The notes under the pieces were generated by a model. The model searched no databases. It was not told the DNA's origin and saw nothing but the letters and a program-made list of their open reading frames with translations. A program made the position numbers and the translations under genes. This document shows, one piece after another, positions 9,581 through 17,684 of a stretch of DNA of 40,739 nucleotides. The stretch is from contig CALXWM010000009.1 in assembly GCA_944392425.1 (NCBI GenBank), forward strand, positions 1 to 40,739, written 5' to 3'. Source of the DNA: an uncultured Clostridia bacterium (lineage in GTDB: Bacteria; Bacillota; Clostridia; TANB77; CAG-508). Position 1 is the first letter of the stretch; each line of letters begins with the position of its first letter.

Positions 9581-9703
9581 ATGAGCAATCCGACAAGGTA
9601 CGATTTCGATAACGAAGAATTCTACTACGACGAAGAGAACGATCAGGTTTGTTCCCGTGATGGTAATCAGGTTTTTACCGGAGACGGAGAGGCTGTTTCC
9701 TAA
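9581..9703 (+). CDS. 40-residue acidic microprotein, unknown function
   Basis: A short ORF starts with ATG after an AAAAGGAGG site at good spacing and ends with TAA. The product is rich in Asp and Glu with several aromatic residues (RYDFDNEEFYYDEENDQ) and a single Cys. It has no signal peptide or transmembrane helix. Its own promoter lies upstream and a perfect 11-bp terminator hairpin lies 54 nt downstream, so it looks like a complete monocistronic unit. By direct count 55 of 123 bases are G or C, far above the neighbouring genes, and codons such as CGT, CCG, ACC and CGA are unusual for this region. It is convergent with the VirD4-type ATPase gene. I do not recognise the family. The complete expression cassette is the main evidence that it is real. 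Confidence 0.65.
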   Translation: MSNPTRYDFDNEEFYYDEENDQVCSRDGNQVFTGDGEAVS

Positions 9704-9756
9704 AGCATAACCATTACTATTTCAAAGCATTTTGACTTGCCAAACATATCTACGCG

Positions 9757-9788
9757 AAAGAGGTTGCTAACTGGCAACCTCTTTTGTT
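9757..9788 (+). terminator. Rho-independent terminator
   Basis: AAAGAGGTTGC (9757-9767) pairs perfectly with GCAACCTCTTT (9774-9784) around a six-base loop and ends in a T-rich run. It closes the microprotein unit just before the stop of the convergent ATPase gene. Confidence 0.9.
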
Positions 9789-9795
9789 TGGATAT

Positions 9796-12114
9796 TTAAT
9801 TATTTTCTTTTTTTCCTTTTCTAAATGTATATGTTATTGCATCATCGTTATCAAGTAAAAAGTTTGTATTTGAAGTATCAAGTTTTATTGGATCTGTTTC
9901 TAATTCATCATCTGAAAAATGTACATTTTTTAAACTTGTTTTGCGAGTTTTCTTTTCTTCACCTTCTGAAATACCATTTGTAAATTTAGCAAAGTTGTAA
10001 AATTTTATATCTTGTTTTTCTTTATATTTAGAAGCTAAGAAATCAAGTTTTGCAGTACCATTTACAATCTTACCTTTTAAATCCTTTACTTTATACATAC
10101 AACTCTTAAACTTAAGAGATTGAACCTTACCAGGTAAGTATTTTGGCTTATATTTATACTTAATGCCTGCTAGTTTTGGATCATACTCGCCTTTTGAAGT
10201 ATCATATGAATTAGTGAAATCCCATTCCTTTTTCTCACCAAGTTCTTTAGACCACCAATCATTATCTTCTGGTGAGTTATTACCAAATACTATTTTATTT
10301 GAACAGTTTGAAATAATTATATTTGCTAATTTTTCGCCCTGTTTTCTTAATTGGTCTAAACTTTGTGCTGATACAACTGTACCAATTCTATATTTTCTGT
10401 AAATTGTAAATATAGGTTCTGTAGCAGAGCATATAAAGTCTGGAAATTCATCAATGTATAAGAAGTGAGGAATACGTGTACTTTCTGTTCCAGGTCTTCT
10501 TAATACTGAATATTGCATAAGTAGTAAGAAGAATAAACCAAATGCTTTATGTGCTGATTCACCCAAATCTCCACGTCTTGTGCAAACTAATGTAACACCA
10601 CCATTTGCTAAGATTTCATCATAATTTAAATTGTTTACTCTATTACAAAGTATATTTCTTACACCAGGATAACGAAGTAGTGTATCTATTTGAGCGATTG
10701 GTATAGAAACTATTTTTTGCATTTCGTCTCTATTTGGACTATCACTAAAAAAGTTTTTCTTAAAGTAACTAATTTGCATATTATATTCTTCTGCAAGTTC
10801 TGGATCGCTTTCAAGAATTTTGCACATTTTTTCGATTAAATCAAAATTATTTAATAATTTAAATAAGTCTTCTATATTTGGTAATTTACCTTCATTCATT
10901 TTAGGATATATTAATCTTAAAAGAATGGTTAAATTTTCGATTATTTGAGAAGTTTGATTTTCTCTATATGCTAGTTCCATTCCAGGATTTTTATCTGAAT
11001 ATAATCCTTTTAAAACAGTAGATATAGCAATTGCTGTTTGAGTAGGATCTTCAAATGCAAATGGATTTAATCCAGGTGAACTAGGTGAGTCTGGATCTAT
11101 TAGATTTACTGGTATACCAAAGTTATCGGCAACATCTTTAATTTTAGAAATTGTCTCATAATCTGGAGCCATGTATGTAATACCTAAATCACGATATATA
11201 ATCTTTGAACCAGAATTTGCATAAATTAAATTTTTTAAGTATTTTTTGTAAATACCAATTCTAGATTCTACAGGCTTTAGCATATTTAAAGTAAAATGAC
11301 TATTAATATAATCATTGTCATATGGTGCAGATAGTGTAGCTAGACCTGTTTTTAAACAAGCATAACCCATTGTTTTAGCTGATTCTTTATAAAAATATTT
11401 TTTGTCAATGTCCTGTGCAACCCATGGTTCAAAAATTAAAGAAGTTTTTCCTGAACCTGATACACCAACAACCAATGTTGATTCAAATCTTTTACTTTCA
11501 GGTATTTTTACTGCATTACCATGATCTTTATCTGTACCTATAAATATTTCATCAGTATATTGCCCCCATCCAGAAGACTTATCTGATAAATCTATACCAC
11601 CATAATCAAATATTGAGTCTGTGATATCTTTAGTTTCATTTATTTCTGTATAAAGTTTTCTAAAGAAGAAACTTATTGTAGCTAAAGGCAAATAAATTGC
11701 TATTGCTGATAATGCTGGCTTAATTAAGTATGAGAAATTACTAGCTAAATCTGGATAACCAGGTAATGATAACAATCCAAGCCAAGCGATTTCATTAATC
11801 CATTCAGTAAACATTGTTATAAATAGTATATATAATGAAGTGCAATAAGCATAAAACCATTTTAGTTTATCATCATCACTTTTTATGAATTTTGATGAAC
11901 CAGAAAATAAGAATGCAAATATTGGGCAAAGCAGAGCGATGGCATAAGTTATAGGTCCCCAATACACTGATGCAACTCCTGTGAATACTATTAAAAAGAA
12001 TTCTACTAATCTATCTATTAAAATAAAAATAGTTATAAGTGATAAAACATAAGTTAAAAAAGTGTTTCTATCAGTTTTTAACCATTTTAAAAATTTATCA
12101 AAAACTTTTAACAT
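9796..12114 (-). CDS. VirD4/TraG-type coupling ATPase, membrane-anchored
   Basis: A 772-residue protein. About five hydrophobic helices fill the first 160 residues. The ATPase domain follows, with Walker A GVSGSGKTS (about 218), SPGLNPFAFEDP, Walker B FLYIDEFPDF (about 551) and the GTVVSAQSLDQLRKQG region (about 575) of TraG/VirD4 coupling proteins. The C-terminal 150 residues are charged and lysine-rich. Coupling proteins feed DNA or protein substrates to type IV secretion channels. No VirB4, VirB6 or relaxase gene lies nearby, so it is an orphan here. I prefer the ATG at 12114 (AAAGGA site 8 nt upstream) to one six codons earlier. It reads convergently with the microprotein and divergently from the flippase gene. 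Confidence 0.85.
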   Translation of the reverse strand: MLKVFDKFLKWLKTDRNTFLTYVLSLITIFILIDRLVEFFLIVFTGVASVYWGPITYAIALLCPIFAFLFSGSSKFIKSDDDKLKWFYAYCTSLYILFITMFTEWINEIAWLGLLSLPGYPDLASNFSYLIKPALSAIAIYLPLATISFFFRKLYTEINETKDITDSIFDYGGIDLSDKSSGWGQYTDEIFIGTDKDHGNAVKIPESKRFESTLVVGVSGSGKTSLIFEPWVAQDIDKKYFYKESAKTMGYACLKTGLATLSAPYDNDYINSHFTLNMLKPVESRIGIYKKYLKNLIYANSGSKIIYRDLGITYMAPDYETISKIKDVADNFGIPVNLIDPDSPSSPGLNPFAFEDPTQTAIAISTVLKGLYSDKNPGMELAYRENQTSQIIENLTILLRLIYPKMNEGKLPNIEDLFKLLNNFDLIEKMCKILESDPELAEEYNMQISYFKKNFFSDSPNRDEMQKIVSIPIAQIDTLLRYPGVRNILCNRVNNLNYDEILANGGVTLVCTRRGDLGESAHKAFGLFFLLLMQYSVLRRPGTESTRIPHFLYIDEFPDFICSATEPIFTIYRKYRIGTVVSAQSLDQLRKQGEKLANIIISNCSNKIVFGNNSPEDNDWWSKELGEKKEWDFTNSYDTSKGEYDPKLAGIKYKYKPKYLPGKVQSLKFKSCMYKVKDLKGKIVNGTAKLDFLASKYKEKQDIKFYNFAKFTNGISEGEEKKTRKTSLKNVHFSDDELETDPIKLDTSNTNFLLDNDDAITYTFRKGKKENN

Positions 12115-12128
12115 AAACAAAATCCTTT

Positions 12129-12220
12129 CCAAAAGCCTAATTACTCATATATATATTATCCTACAAATTCAATAAAAAAACAAGGCTTTTTGGCAATTTT
12201 TTAATTAATCATCATATATT
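12129..12220. promoter_or_regulatory. divergent promoter region with inverted repeat
   Basis: An imperfect inverted repeat, CCAAAAGCCT (12129-12138) against AGGCTTTTTGG (12183-12193), brackets the gap between two divergent genes. On the plus strand TTGGCA (12190-12195) and TATATT (12215-12220) place the predicted transcription start at or next to the ATG at 12226. On the minus strand GATAAT with an upstream TTGTTT is a candidate for the ATPase gene. Confidence 0.4.
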
Positions 12221-12225
12221 TTATT

Positions 12226-13860
12226 ATGAATAAAAAAAATAATAGAAGAAAAGAGACATTTTTCCAAAGTATTATGGCACTTATGCTCTCTCAAGTGATT
12301 GTAAAAATACTTGGACTCGTATATAAATTATATTTAACAAATAAAGAAGGCTTTGGAGATGAAGGTAATGGAGTAACAAGTGCCGCATTTCAAGTTTATT
12401 CTCTGGTGCTTAGTGTTACTTCAATAGGAGTGCCGGCAGCAGTATCAAAATTAGTAGCAGAAAGAACAGGAGTAGGAGATCATAAAGGAGCATACAAAAT
12501 ATTTAAAATTTCATTAGCATTGTTTTCTGTTATTGGTATGGCCGGAAGCTATTTGCTATCTATTAGTGCAAATTATATAGCAAACAATATATTAGGTATG
12601 CCAGAAGTAGAGCTATCACTATTAGCATTGTCGCCATCAATATTCTTGGTTTCAATAATCTCAGTGTATAAAGGATATTTTAATGGTAGAGAGAATATGA
12701 GAGCCACGGCTAAAGCACAAACTTATGATCAACTAACAAAAACATTTATAACAATTGTAGTAATTGAAATATCAACAGTTTTTGCAAAAATAACAAATAT
12801 AGCAGTAATAGTTTCTATATCAAACTTGGCAACAACAATGGCTAATGTAGTGGAATTTACATATTTATATAGTTTTTATAGAAAAGAATTAAAAGAAATA
12901 AAATATGAAATTATGACAAGTGTGCATGCCAAACCTGTTAGGACAATTTGGGCAATAAAAGAAATAATTTCTGTGGCTGTACCAATGGCAATAACTCCAT
13001 TTATAGGAACAATTGGTAGAAACTTGGATTCAACAACAATTATGAGTGGACTTCAAACAAATATGAGTTATAATGATGCAAAAGTGCAGTATGGAATATT
13101 AACTGGAAAAATTGATACATTAATAAATTTTCCACTTTCTTTTAGTGGTACAATGTCAACAGCGCTAGTGCCAAGCATTGCATCTGCAAATTCTAAAAAT
13201 ACTTTAAGTGAAGTAGAAAAAAGAATAAACACATCAATGCTAGTTGGACTTTTAATAGCTTTGCCAGTATCAGCCATATATTTATTTTATGGTGATGAAA
13301 TTTTAAATTTTCTTTTCCCTAATGCATCAAATGGGGCAACATTATTGAAAATAAGTGCATTTACAATAATATTTTTATCTATAGAACAAACAATAAGAGG
13401 TGTACTTATAGGAATAGGGGAAAATAAAATACCTATAATTACTGTTATTATAGATGCTGTGATAGGGTTAATACTTAATAAAATCCTAATACATTTAGAC
13501 GGTTTTATAGGTGGAATAAACGGAGCAGCAATTGGAAACTTAATTTCTAATTTTGTTGTAACTGCTATAGGCTATATGTGGATAAAGAAAAAAGTCAATA
13601 TAAAAATAAGAAAGAAAAATATTTTAAAAGCAGTTGTAGCAACTTTAACATTTATAATATTATCTAAAATAATATACAAAATACTGGTGATAATTGTGAA
13701 TGCAAAGATTAGTTTATTACTTAGTGTAGGAATTGGAGCTATGGTTTATATAGTTTTAATACATTTATTTGACATTTTGAATACAAAACAGTTACAAACG
13801 CTGTCATTTAGGCAAAAAAAGGCAAAAAACAATAGAAAAATTGCAAAACAAAATGCTTAA
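12226..13860 (+). CDS. MATE/MOP-superfamily flippase, SpoVB-like polysaccharide exporter
   Basis: A 544-residue membrane protein with about 14 hydrophobic segments, in the MOP exporter superfamily (SpoVB, MurJ, Wzx). Recognisable parts are the N-terminal ALMLSQVIVKILGLVYKLYL, SIGVPAAVSKLVAERTGVGD in the first loop, VYKGYFNGRENMRATAKAQ in the middle, and AVPMAITPFIGTIGRNLDS at the start of the second half. These match SpoVB-type lipid-linked precursor flippases in spore-forming Firmicutes. The substrate (lipid II or a polysaccharide unit) cannot be read from sequence. There is no Shine-Dalgarno sequence before the ATG, and a -10-like TATATT ends 5 nt upstream, so the mRNA may be leaderless. 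No better in-frame start with an SD is seen in the first 40 codons. Confidence 0.88.
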   Translation: MNKKNNRRKETFFQSIMALMLSQVIVKILGLVYKLYLTNKEGFGDEGNGVTSAAFQVYSLVLSVTSIGVPAAVSKLVAERTGVGDHKGAYKIFKISLALFSVIGMAGSYLLSISANYIANNILGMPEVELSLLALSPSIFLVSIISVYKGYFNGRENMRATAKAQTYDQLTKTFITIVVIEISTVFAKITNIAVIVSISNLATTMANVVEFTYLYSFYRKELKEIKYEIMTSVHAKPVRTIWAIKEIISVAVPMAITPFIGTIGRNLDSTTIMSGLQTNMSYNDAKVQYGILTGKIDTLINFPLSFSGTMSTALVPSIASANSKNTLSEVEKRINTSMLVGLLIALPVSAIYLFYGDEILNFLFPNASNGATLLKISAFTIIFLSIEQTIRGVLIGIGENKIPIITVIIDAVIGLILNKILIHLDGFIGGINGAAIGNLISNFVVTAIGYMWIKKKVNIKIRKKNILKAVVATLTFIILSKIIYKILVIIVNAKISLLLSVGIGAMVYIVLIHLFDILNTKQLQTLSFRQKKAKNNRKIAKQNA

Positions 13861-13955
13861 AAATGGCTTGAAATAGGCAAAAGACGAACATTAATCTACG
13901 AAACCTTACAGCCCCAAAGGTTCAAAAGAAAAAAGTAGAACAAAAAAGAAGGATT

Positions 13956-13985
13956 TTGTCATTACTTGAAGAATAATAGTAATAG
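13956..13985 (+). promoter_or_regulatory. candidate promoter of the HU gene
   Basis: TTGTCA (13956-13961) and TAATAG (13980-13985) are spaced 18 nt. Upstream, 13901-13922 contains a small hairpin AACCTT...AAGGTT with the loop ACAGCCCC. The reverse complement of that stretch shares CCTT-GGGGCTGTA with bases 212-224. Confidence 0.35.
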
Positions 13986-14032
13986 TAGATGATAAGCAGT
14001 CTACACATTCGTTCTTTATAGGAGGTAATAAA

Positions 14033-14311
14033 ATGAACAAATCTGAATTAATCGCAGCTGTAGCTGCTAAAACAGGAGAAACAAAAAAGAAAGCTGAAGA
14101 AGCTGTAGACGCATTTGTAGATGTTGTTACAGAAGCTTTATCAAAAGGAGACAAAGTTCAATTAGTAGGCTTTGGTTCTTTTGAAGTAAGAAAAAGAGCA
14201 GCTAGAAAAGGAAGAAATCCACAAACTAAAGAAGAAATCAAAATACCAGCAAGCAAAGCTCCAGTTTTCAAAGCAGGAAAAGCTTTAAAAGATGTTGTTA
14301 ATAAAAAATAA
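14033..14311 (+). CDS. hup: HU family DNA-binding protein
   Basis: A 92-residue nucleoid protein of the HU/IHF family that bends and compacts DNA as a dimer. Features are [20 protein letters not shown] at the N-terminus, the [17 protein letters not shown] strand-turn region, GRNPQTKEE at the tip of the DNA-binding arm with the conserved intercalating Pro, and a C-terminal [12 protein letters not shown] helix. Length is standard. An AGGAGGTAATAAA leader gives high translation. A strong bidirectional hairpin terminator follows. In the ancestral chromosome, before the IME inserted, it would have been convergent with the tRNA-Leu gene. Confidence 0.97.
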   Translation: MNKSELIAAVAAKTGETKKKAEEAVDAFVDVVTEALSKGDKVQLVGFGSFEVRKRAARKGRNPQTKEEIKIPASKAPVFKAGKALKDVVNKK

Positions 14312-14346
14312 TTAAATGAGTTTTATATATCAATATGAATTCATAT

Positions 14347-14376
14347 TAAAAAATAGACTAGAAATAGTCTATTTTT
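14347..14376. terminator. HU gene terminator (symmetrical)
   Basis: AAAAAATAGACTA and TAGTCTATTTTTT pair around GAAA. The A-tract and T-tract on both sides allow termination in both directions. A second 15-bp stem with one mismatch, AATTGAATTGGAAAA (14378-14392) against 14399-14413, follows without a T-run; its role is unclear. Confidence 0.9.
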
Positions 14377-14447
14377 TAATTGAATTGGAAAAAGCAAGTT
14401 TTCCTATTCAATTAAAGTATGACAGGTAATATTGCAATGCAAAAAAA

Positions 14448-14492
14448 ACAGGTTAGAAATTTGATTTCTAACCTGATATTATGGTGCAGATA
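14448..14492. repeat. attL direct repeat
   Basis: It holds the hairpin CAGGTTAGAAAT/ATTTCTAACCTG followed by ATATTATGGTGCAGATA, the reverse complement of a tRNA 3' end with CCA. It matches 24349-24393 in 44 of 45 positions, differing only at 14481 (A) against 24382 (T). On the minus strand the hairpin runs into eight T, so this is the original host terminator of the tRNA. Confidence 0.95.
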
Positions 14493-14553
14493 AGCAAATT
14501 ATTTTTGCCGTCTTTACCTTTAATAGCAAGTGTTTTCAAATCTCACATTTCTG

Positions 14554-14570
14554 TCCCGACATTGTCGGGA
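14554..14570. repeat. TCCCGACA palindrome, candidate integrase arm site
   Basis: TCCCGACA and TGTCGGGA form a perfect inverted repeat around one T, 62 nt inside attL. The same CCCGACAT word appears twice near the other end of the element (24234-24241 and 24247-24254). Confidence 0.5.
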
Positions 14571-14603
14571 ATGTATTTTTCTATCAAATTATTTACTATT
14601 ATC

Positions 14604-16055
14604 TTATTCTTTTATCCTATTATTTTCAAGTATTTTTTCATACTTTTCATTCATCTTGTCCATATATTCTGTGTACTTATGCATTTGATTCTTCTGATGA
14701 TAATCAAATATATCTCCGTAAATATTTATTGTAGTTTGAATATTAGCATGTCCTAAAACTTTCTGTAGAGTTGCCAAATCCATACCAGCCTCAATACATC
14801 TAGTTGCAAAAGTATGTCTTAACATATGAACATGCACATCACTTGTCTTTTCATTTACATAGTGAACTCCTTTTGATTTAGAGACTTTCTTGTGTTTAGT
14901 TGCCATCACTTTTATTCCTGCATTTTTACAAATTCTCTTAAAGGCACTATTTATTTGGCTATCCTCATAAATTTTGCCATCTTTTCTAAGGAATAAGAGA
15001 TTTCTTTTATTTGGTGTCATCTCTTTAATTGCTTTTTCTACAACTTCTTTTGACCTCTTATCTAAATGCAAATTTCTTTTACCATTTTTGGTTTTAGTAA
15101 CATTTCCAACAACTCTTTTTCCACTCTTATTTTTAGTGATTGTTTTATTTACTCTGATTGTTCCATAATCTTCATCAAAATTAAAATCTTCAGTAGTTAA
15201 AGCTAATACTTCTCCAATTCTCATTCCTGTATATAATGCAAGTAGTAGCATATTATTATATTGTGAGTAATGAGATTCAATATATTGAATTAACATATAT
15301 TCTTCTTTTATGGTGAAAGCCACAACATCTTTATCTTCTTTATGACTTTTAGGCTTTTCTACTGGATCAATATTAAAATCAAGTGCCATCTCTTTATCTA
15401 TAAGATGTTTTTTATAGGCTAGATTAAACGCATTTTTTATAATGCTATATTCTTTTGATATAGTAGAATTAGATTTATGCCTTTCTGCTTGTAAAAACCT
15501 TTCAATTTCATTTCTAGTTACATTCTGTATAGGCTTAAACATAAAGTTATATGCACTACAAGCCTTTATAGTTTGCATATTTCTGTTGTAACCAGAACCA
15601 TGTGTTTTTGCATTTTTATACTTTGTTTCTTCAATTTCTTTAGCCAGTTCAATAATTGAAACTTCATTTGGTGTATAAACAGTTTCTTTTATTCCTTCTT
15701 CTTTATTTTTTATATATTGATTTTTTAATTTTTCCAAAACAATTTCTTTAGTTTTACCAGAAAAAGATTGTCTAATAGCTTTTCCTGTATTTGCATTTAT
15801 ACCAAGTTTTAATAATCTTCCTTCATATTCATTATAAAAGTGAAATTTATCGCATAAATCATTATCAGTGCAATTCTTGCATTTATTACATCTTTCCATA
15901 GTTTCTTTATTTCTACGGTTTAAACACAAATTTTTATGATTACAGTTTTCACAGATGGGACATATATTTTTCTTTGGGTTTTTTATAAATTTCTTTCGTT
16001 TTCTTATAGTAATTACATAGTCAATACCTTCGACAAATTCTTTCTTCTTGCTCAT
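14604..16055 (-). CDS. tyrosine recombinase/integrase of the IME
   Basis: A 483-residue site-specific recombinase. The C-terminal catalytic domain has the R-H-R-H-Y set: [14 protein letters not shown] (Arg near 280), [10 protein letters not shown] (HxxR near 410), [10 protein letters not shown], and the nucleophile in INIYGDIF (near 445). A core-binding SAM-like domain sits at about 145-235. Unusually, residues about 30-72 hold a cluster of eight Cys ([26 protein letters not shown]) that could bind zinc and precedes an arm-binding-like region. It lies next to attL, as expected for the enzyme that inserts and, with the HTH protein upstream, excises the element. A GGGAG site precedes the start. 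The int and xis genes are separated by 147 nt with complex repeats. Confidence 0.93.
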   Translation of the reverse strand: MSKKKEFVEGIDYVITIRKRKKFIKNPKKNICPICENCNHKNLCLNRRNKETMERCNKCKNCTDNDLCDKFHFYNEYEGRLLKLGINANTGKAIRQSFSGKTKEIVLEKLKNQYIKNKEEGIKETVYTPNEVSIIELAKEIEETKYKNAKTHGSGYNRNMQTIKACSAYNFMFKPIQNVTRNEIERFLQAERHKSNSTISKEYSIIKNAFNLAYKKHLIDKEMALDFNIDPVEKPKSHKEDKDVVAFTIKEEYMLIQYIESHYSQYNNMLLLALYTGMRIGEVLALTTEDFNFDEDYGTIRVNKTITKNKSGKRVVGNVTKTKNGKRNLHLDKRSKEVVEKAIKEMTPNKRNLLFLRKDGKIYEDSQINSAFKRICKNAGIKVMATKHKKVSKSKGVHYVNEKTSDVHVHMLRHTFATRCIEAGMDLATLQKVLGHANIQTTINIYGDIFDYHQKNQMHKYTEYMDKMNEKYEKILENNRIKE

Positions 16056-16081
16056 TTTTACTCCCTTCCCAAAATTTCAAA

Positions 16082-16152
16082 GGGAATGTCTTGCAAGTAA
16101 ATACATAGTTGTGCTATAATAAGTTTGTAAGTAAACATAGGAAGACATTCCC
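16082..16152. promoter_or_regulatory. inverted repeat enclosing a plus-strand promoter between xis and int
   Basis: GGGAATGTCTT (16082-16092) and AAGACATTCCC (16142-16152) are perfect 11-nt inverted arms. Between them, on the plus strand, TTGCAA (16091-16096) and TATAAT (16115-16120) are 18 nt apart, antisense to int and xis. Two AAGTAAA-CATAG direct repeats (near 16095 and 16129) lie within. This layout suggests a control site for the int-xis unit. Confidence 0.55.
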
Positions 16153-16162
16153 GTGTACTTTG

Positions 16163-16203
16163 TAGAGGTTTAGAAGTGCCATTTCTAAATCTCTTCTGTC
16201 TTT
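16163..16203 (+). terminator. hairpin at the xis 3' end, possible terminator of a short plus-strand RNA
   Basis: AGAGGTTTAGAA pairs with TTCTAAATCTCT (one G-U) around GTGCCAT and is followed by CTGTCTTTT. Together with the promoter at 16091-16120 it could define an RNA of about 75 nt. On the minus strand it could instead act as an attenuator between xis and int. Confidence 0.45.
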
Positions 16204-16406
16204 TACGAGATAACATGTCTAGAACTTAAATAATTAGTTAAAGCTGTTGCTTCAATGCCAAAGCCTCTACCATATTTCTGTGCTGGAAAATCAGCTCTGT
16301 GGAATAATTCTAAACATTTTACTCTACCAATATGAAACATTTTGCAAACATCTTTTGTAGTATAAATAACTGGCATTGGTTTTTCTTTAATTGTTGCTTC
16401 TTCCAT
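16203..16406 (-). CDS. excisionase-like helix-turn-helix protein
   Basis: A 67-residue protein with a MerR/excisionase-type HTH: YTTKDVCKMFHIGRVKCLELFHRADFPAQKYGRGFGIEATAL. The N-terminal 13 residues are charged. Small HTH proteins just upstream of a tyrosine integrase usually act as recombination directionality factors (Xis) that favour excision. This one is on the same strand as int, 147 nt upstream, with a strong AAAGGAGG site. It has normal length for the family. Function is inferred from domain and position. Confidence 0.82.
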   Translation of the reverse strand: MEEATIKEKPMPVIYTTKDVCKMFHIGRVKCLELFHRADFPAQKYGRGFGIEATALTNYLSSRHVIS

Positions 16407-16454
16407 TAAGCATTCCTCCTTTCATTTTATGTTATTTTACAAAGTTACCATCTA

Positions 16455-16483
16455 TTGACATTATTTATCAAAAAATATATAAT
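16455..16483 (+). promoter_or_regulatory. perfect consensus sigma-A promoter of the cargo operon
   Basis: TTGACA (16455-16460) and TATAAT (16478-16483) are separated by exactly 17 nt. It reads toward the 16618 gene with a leader of about 125 nt. AAGTTAC (16442-16448) and GTAACTT (16530-16536) are inverted around it, and a dyad ACAATA...TATTGT (16545-16567) lies in the leader. These are possible operators for a repressor. Confidence 0.75.
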
Positions 16484-16617
16484 ATAGATATAGTATAAAA
16501 GTATGAAATATATTTTGCTGAAATAGTTTAGTAACTTATCAATTACAATATTATAATATATTATTGTAAAAGTCAATAAATTTTATTAAATTTTCTAAAT
16601 TTTTTTGAGGTGTGAAA

Positions 16618-17553
16618 ATGATAAAAGAAGAAAAAATTGAATTTACAGCTAAATGGTGCAAATATAGTAAATATAATATAGAAAAAAAAGATGATAAATT
16701 TTACATAGTAGCAGATAAAAATGCAATACCTAGTACATACGATCCATTTGAAATAAGAAACCAGATTCTAAAAGATTTATTAGTAATAGGAAAAGAATCA
16801 GTTGGAAATAATATCTTCAAATTAGGGGATAAGAAAATAACTATAGAAGCACAAAGCAAGATGGAAGAATTTCAAAAAATAGTATTAGAATTTGTTAGCA
16901 ATTATGGGTTACTTGGTAATTTTAGATATTTACCAGAAAATTATGATTTTATGGATAATGGAGATATTCCTGTAAATTTAGGATATAATACTTCTATTAG
17001 TGCATTGGAATTTGAAAAAAAATATTTTTGGAAAGACTCAAAAATTGATTGGTCAAAAACAATGAAATCTAATGATTATCATCGAAATACAGGACTTGAT
17101 GATTATTTTAAACAAACTGAAGGAGATAGACTAGATGATATAATATTTTCAAAAAATTATACAGAAACAATTTCAGAAATAATTGATTTCGCAACTACGA
17201 TTTATAATATTAAACTTCTAATTTGTGCATATTTGTATGATGATGTTTCAGATGATATAAAAGAAATATATAAAAATAGTATTACTTCTCATAGCTTGAA
17301 AAAATGCAATATTTCCTATGGCATAGAAAATAAACAAATAAAATTTAAGTGGAATTTTATGTCTTTAAGTGAAATCATTGAAACTATTTTATTATTAAAC
17401 GAAACATCTGGAAGAACAGAAGTTAAATTATGTAAGCATTGTGGCAAACCATTTATTGCAAAAAATATTAAAGCTGAATACGATACTATCCAATGTAGAA
17501 ATAGAGAAAATATAAATAAAAGTAGACAGAAGAAAAATAATTTTATTGAATAA
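16618..17553 (+). CDS. DUF6076-like protein with C-terminal zinc-finger
   Basis: A 311-residue protein whose last 45 residues read KLCKHCGKPFIAKN...DTIQCRNRENINKSRQKKN, a Cys-x2-Cys...Cys treble-clef-like finger with a basic tail, as in CGNR/DUF6076-type proteins. The N-terminal 250 residues are alpha/beta with no recognisable catalytic motif. I chose the ATG at 16618: GAGG at 16607-16610 is 7 nt from it but only 1 nt from a GTG at 16612. It is the first gene behind a perfect consensus promoter, and a strong terminator follows, so it is monocistronic. Proteins of this type are common on Firmicutes mobile elements. A nucleic-acid-binding or accessory role is likely but unproven. Confidence 0.65.
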   Translation: MIKEEKIEFTAKWCKYSKYNIEKKDDKFYIVADKNAIPSTYDPFEIRNQILKDLLVIGKESVGNNIFKLGDKKITIEAQSKMEEFQKIVLEFVSNYGLLGNFRYLPENYDFMDNGDIPVNLGYNTSISALEFEKKYFWKDSKIDWSKTMKSNDYHRNTGLDDYFKQTEGDRLDDIIFSKNYTETISEIIDFATTIYNIKLLICAYLYDDVSDDIKEIYKNSITSHSLKKCNISYGIENKQIKFKWNFMSLSEIIETILLLNETSGRTEVKLCKHCGKPFIAKNIKAEYDTIQCRNRENINKSRQKKNNFIE

Positions 17554-17591
17554 TAATAATGTCATATAACTAAATAAATAAAATTTTAATT

Positions 17592-17652
17592 GCTTCCCGA
17601 CCATTTTTAAGTAATCTATATGTAAAAGTGGTCGGGAAGCTTGACTTTTTTT
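17592..17652 (+). terminator. 18-bp hairpin terminator abutting a promoter
   Basis: GCTTCCCGACCATTTTTA (17592-17609) pairs with 17623-17640 with a single G-U, and a T-run follows. The -35-like TTGACT (17641-17646) begins at the base after the stem, with TATAAT-type boxes at 17662-17672. The palindrome could therefore terminate the upstream gene and also affect the promoter of the ATPase gene. It shares TCCCGAC with the repeats at both ends of the element. Confidence 0.75.
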
Positions 17653-17684
17653 AAAAAATATTATAATATAATTATGGTGATGAT

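Noticed and set aside
14481..14756. A 91-codon plus-strand frame at the 3' end of the integrase gene
   Set aside because: It is antisense to the integrase and begins inside the att repeat without an SD.
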